Shown here one piece after another: positions 61,159 to 64,000 of a stretch of 64,000 nucleotides of DNA. The position numbers and the translations under genes are program-made. A model generated the notes under the pieces. It saw only the letters and a list, made by a program, of their open reading frames with translations, was not told the origin of the DNA and did not search any database. The DNA comes from VFJQ01 sp044226525 (GTDB taxonomy: Bacteria; Verrucomicrobiota; Verrucomicrobiia; Chthoniobacterales; Chthoniobacteraceae), in NCBI GenBank assembly GCA_044226525.1, contig JBGAGV010000017.1:1-64000 (forward strand), given 5' to 3'. Position 1 is the first letter of the stretch. The number at the start of each line of letters is the position of its first letter.

Positions 61159-63846
61159 ATGCCCGACACCGACCTGCGCCGCAACAAAATCGAAGGCGGA
61201 TTTGCCCTCAGCTACGAGAAGCTCACCGAGCTGTTCCCGGAAGCGAAGGCGGTGCCGCAGGTGCAGTTCGACCTGAAATGCGCCAATGCCGTGGTGTTGA
61301 AACGCTACGCTCCGGGCGACGTGATCTGCGAAGAAGGCGAGTTCGGGAGCACGGCGTTTTACCTCGTGCAGGGAAAAGTGAATGTGTTCATCAGCTCACG
61401 GGCGGGCGCGGGGGACGAAAAAAAGACCGGCTTCTTCAGCCGGATCTTCGGCGGACAGAAGGCCGGGGCGCGCACCAACGTGCAGCAGATGCTGCGCAAA
61501 TTCATCTCGACCGATTCCGGCGATCTCTCGCTGGAAAACCCCATCGCCACGATGGGCGCCGGCGAGCTGTTCGGCGAAATGACCTGCCGCAATTTTCAGC
61601 CACGCTCGGCCACGATCGTAGCGAACGAACCGTGCGAAGTGGTCGAGATGCTGCGTGTCTTTCTCGACCTGCTCCTCGGGCAGACGGATCGCGAACCGGA
61701 AGTCGAATTTGGCTCCACGCCAGCGCAGCCGCCAGTGCGGAAGGATGAATCACCCGCTCCGGTCGGACCCGACGGAAAACCGCTGCCCGCGGCGGCCGGC
61801 GAGAAGCCGCACAAACGCCGCGAGGCGAAAGACAAGAAACCGGGCACGGTGTGGAAGAGCGGCTGGTGGCATTGGGACGCCGATAAAAACCAATTCACCT
61901 GGCGCGAGGGAGGATGGGAAGTGCCGCCGGCCAATCATTTCTGGCTGGGGGGAGCGTGGCTACGGCGCGACGAGGAATGGATCGAGGTGGAAGGTCACTG
62001 GCAGCCTTATATTCTATTGAACGCTCCGCCGGAACCGAAAGCCGAAGAAGCTCCCGCCGCCCCGAGCGCGGAGCACTACTGGCGGCCCGGCGAATGGGTG
62101 TGGCAGGCGATCGACCCCACCCAGACCGGCGCGCTCGACAATTTCAAATGGCAGCCGGGCAAGTGGGAGAAACCCAAGGCGAAAGGCGCACAGTGGGTGC
62201 CGTCGGAGTGGGAAGTGATCGGCGAAAACGATGGCTACCGCTATGTGCCCGGGCGCGAGGTGTCGCCGTTTCAGGTGCGGATGAACGAAACGTATCGGGC
62301 CCGTTCGCTGAACAATCATCTCCGCAGCGTCGAGCTGTTTTCCAAGGTCGAACCAGCGGCGTTGGATGAACTGGTGAAACGCGCCACGTTCAAAAGCTGC
62401 TACCCCGGCGAGCGCATCTGCGAGCAGGGTGATCCGGCCGAGCATTTTTATCTCATTCGCTCCGGCATGGTGAAAGTCGTGAGCGGGTTCCCGCATCTGG
62501 TGAAGACTCGCACCGAAGCCCAGAGCCACGCACGGCGGACTACGATGGAAGTCGCCAAGATCGATTACCGCCTGCAACGGGCGGCGAACGAAAACGAATA
62601 CGCGTCGCTGGTGGGGCAGAAGTCCGACGCGGAACGCACCGCCGCGGATGCCCAGGTGCGCCTGCGGCAGGCCTCCGAGGAAGAGGCAGCGAGTGTCTCC
62701 ACGTATCTGCGCCGCGGCGATTACTTCGGCGAAATGGGCCTCGTCGGTGGTGCGTTCCCGGAATTCGAAGAACTGAAAAAACCGCGCCGCACCGCCACGT
62801 GTATCGCGCTGGATCGCGTCGAACTCGTCGTCGTGTCGCGCGAAGACTTCCTCGCGCTGCTGCAATCGAGCGCCGGCTTCCGCGAGGAAATCCGCCGCAC
62901 GGTGCAGGCGCGCCTGAGCAAGCAGCGTCTGCAAAAAGCGGTGATGCAGGGCGTGGCGACGAGCTTCTTCGAGGAAAAGCTCTTCCAGGCGCAGAATCTT
63001 CTCGTGATCGATCTCGACCGCTGCACGCGCTGCGACCAGTGCGTGCGCGCATGTGCCGACGCCCACGACGGTGAGGCCGTGCTGCATCCCGTCACGCGGC
63101 TCGTGCGCGACGGGCGCCGGTTCGAAAATTATCTCGTCACCGCGGCGTGCCGTTCGTGCTTCGACCCGCTCTGCATGACGCGCTGCCCGGTCAGCTCGAT
63201 CCGCCGCAAGGAGAACCTCGAAATCATCATCGAAGACTGGTGCATCGGCTGCCGTGCCTGTTTCGACGATTGCCCGTTCGGCAACATCAACATGATCGAT
63301 CAGTTCGAGATCAGCCCCTCGAACGTGGAACTCATCCAGAACGGCCCGCCGGCCGAGATGACTCTGAGCGGAGTGCGCGTGGATCGGGTGAAAGAAGTTA
63401 TCGTCACCGTCAAGGGCGCTAAGGGAAGCGAGCGCGCGACCGGCATCGAAGCCTCGCTCGGCGGGGGCAAACAGGAGCGAAAAATCCTCGTGCGCGCCAC
63501 CGGCAACGAACTGCCGGATGCGAAAGCCAAGATCACACTGCTGCTCCGGCTAAAGGATGGATCGATCGTCGATTTCCCGAGCGGCAGTGGTGGCATCAAA
63601 GTCAAAGCCGCCGGCGAAAAAGCCGAGATCAAAGCCGGCACGAAAGCCGTGAAGGTGAAAGCGAGCACGTGCGACCTGTGCACCGGCCTCGACGTGCCGA
63701 GCTGTGTTTATGCCTGTCCGCACGATGCGGCGATGCGCGTTTACCCCGCCGAGTTTTTCGCAAATGGCGCGCCCTTCGACGTCTGCCGCCAGGGCCCGCA
63801 ACCCGGCGATATCGATCGTCGCACCACCCACATCAAGCTGCGATAG
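61159..63846 (+). CDS. Two cyclic-nucleotide-binding domains, Trp-rich segment and four-cluster ferredoxin in one protein
   Basis: The 895-residue protein contains a first cNMP-binding fold at about residues 35-180 (VVLKRYAPGDVICEEGEFGS, LFGEMTCRNFQPRSATI), a Trp-rich region at about 228-375 with WKSGWWHWDADKNQFTW and similar W-x-W units, a second cNMP fold at about 395-590 (ATFKSCYPGERICEQGDPAE, with a 60-residue charged insert) and a C-terminal ferredoxin from about 612. The ferredoxin has four Cys quartets: CTRCDQCVRAC, CRSCFDPLCMTRC, CIGCRACFDDC and, near residue 838, CDLCTGLDVPSCVYAC. This matches the DmsB/NrfC-type electron-transfer subunit with four [4Fe-4S] clusters. It is probably cytoplasmic. 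A catalytic partner would lie outside the window. Confidence 0.88.
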   Translation: MPDTDLRRNKIEGGFALSYEKLTELFPEAKAVPQVQFDLKCANAVVLKRYAPGDVICEEGEFGSTAFYLVQGKVNVFISSRAGAGDEKKTGFFSRIFGGQKAGARTNVQQMLRKFISTDSGDLSLENPIATMGAGELFGEMTCRNFQPRSATIVANEPCEVVEMLRVFLDLLLGQTDREPEVEFGSTPAQPPVRKDESPAPVGPDGKPLPAAAGEKPHKRREAKDKKPGTVWKSGWWHWDADKNQFTWREGGWEVPPANHFWLGGAWLRRDEEWIEVEGHWQPYILLNAPPEPKAEEAPAAPSAEHYWRPGEWVWQAIDPTQTGALDNFKWQPGKWEKPKAKGAQWVPSEWEVIGENDGYRYVPGREVSPFQVRMNETYRARSLNNHLRSVELFSKVEPAALDELVKRATFKSCYPGERICEQGDPAEHFYLIRSGMVKVVSGFPHLVKTRTEAQSHARRTTMEVAKIDYRLQRAANENEYASLVGQKSDAERTAADAQVRLRQASEEEAASVSTYLRRGDYFGEMGLVGGAFPEFEELKKPRRTATCIALDRVELVVVSREDFLALLQSSAGFREEIRRTVQARLSKQRLQKAVMQGVATSFFEEKLFQAQNLLVIDLDRCTRCDQCVRACADAHDGEAVLHPVTRLVRDGRRFENYLVTAACRSCFDPLCMTRCPVSSIRRKENLEIIIEDWCIGCRACFDDCPFGNINMIDQFEISPSNVELIQNGPPAEMTLSGVRVDRVKEVIVTVKGAKGSERATGIEASLGGGKQERKILVRATGNELPDAKAKITLLLRLKDGSIVDFPSGSGGIKVKAAGEKAEIKAGTKAVKVKASTCDLCTGLDVPSCVYACPHDAAMRVYPAEFFANGAPFDVCRQGPQPGDIDRRTTHIKLR

Positions 63847-63879
63847 TCCGGGCGTTTTTGCCCGCGGGTGGATCGATCG

Positions 63880-64000
63880 CTATCGGAGCCAGACCGCCAG
63901 CGCAGCAACTGGAACCGCGCACGCCATCAGCAGCCCAAGACAGCCACTCTTTATCGGCGCGTTGCTGGGCAGCCCAAGACGCTGCCGCTCGATCCCTTCC
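63880..64000 (-). CDS. C-terminal end of a membrane protein, cut by window edge
   Basis: The minus frame that stops at 63880-63882 is open to the window edge and ends LGLLMACAVPVAALAVWLR, a single hydrophobic helix after a polar stretch. It is likely the C-terminal membrane span of a protein encoded beyond position 64000, convergent with the ferredoxin gene. The family cannot be named. Confidence 0.4.
   Translation of the reverse strand, partial: EGIERQRLGLPSNAPIKSGCLGLLMACAVPVAALAVWLR

Noticed and set aside
63848..63863. Hairpin cgggc-gttttt-gcccg after the ferredoxin gene as a terminator
   Set aside because: Only a 5-bp stem and the T-run lies in the loop, not after the stem.

Overview
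The window is about 64 kb of GC-rich bacterial DNA that most likely comes from a member of the Verrucomicrobiota, or at least the PVC superphylum. The evidence is the set of families present: two DUF1501 proteins, a DUF1549/DUF1553 (PSD1) protein with CxxCH haem motifs, a PVC-type membrane-bound dehydrogenase with a C-terminal cytochrome c, a type II pseudopilin with the H-x9-G style N-terminus common in this group, 'LEPR'-type N-termini on large secreted proteins, gluconate-dehydrogenase-like GMC/subunit-3 pairs, and YXWGXW-like tryptophan-rich segments. No rRNA, tRNA, CRISPR array or intact prophage was seen.

Layout. Positions 1-0.65 kb hold a truncated gene and a transposase remnant. Positions 0.65-11.6 kb are all on the minus strand: an autotransporter, a lone DUF1501 protein, glycogen debranching enzyme (glgX) coupled to a CBS-domain protein, an HI0933-type flavoprotein, and two tandem secreted paralogues of unknown function. 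Positions 11.8-19 kb are on the plus strand: a DUF1501/PSD1 pair, yaeQ, a secreted alpha/beta hydrolase and a Uma2 protein. Positions 19-30 kb hold the PVC dehydrogenase, a pseudopilin, panC-nadB, acpP, an unusual RG-rich protein and gcvT-gcvH. Positions 30.1-33.7 kb are a compact envelope operon, in which five genes overlap by 4 bp each, followed by a PfkB sugar kinase. Positions 33.7-50.4 kb are accessory DNA: two toxin-antitoxin loci, direct and tandem repeats, broken phage-tail-like genes, a broken 'LEARVAPA' gene and three very large secreted beta-propeller or repeat proteins. Positions 50.4-53.8 kb hold a hydrolase/GMC oxidoreductase/subunit 3 cluster. Positions 54-64 kb are rich in signalling proteins.

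The most unusual content is in the last 10 kb. One 833-residue protein joins a cytosolic Ser/Thr kinase, one membrane span, a PstS-like phosphate-binding domain and an OmpA-like peptidoglycan-binding domain (55796-58297). Another joins two cyclic-nucleotide-binding domains, a Trp-rich segment and a DmsB-type ferredoxin with sixteen cluster cysteines (61159-63846). Just upstream of it is a response-regulator receiver fused to a metallo-beta-lactamase hydrolase (59730-61076). These look like one-protein sensors that tie ligand or second-messenger binding to phosphorylation or electron transfer.

Start sites below were often moved inward from the longest open frame, guided by family N-termini, signal peptides or 4-bp overlaps. 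All functional calls come from reading the sequence by eye; no database search was run.
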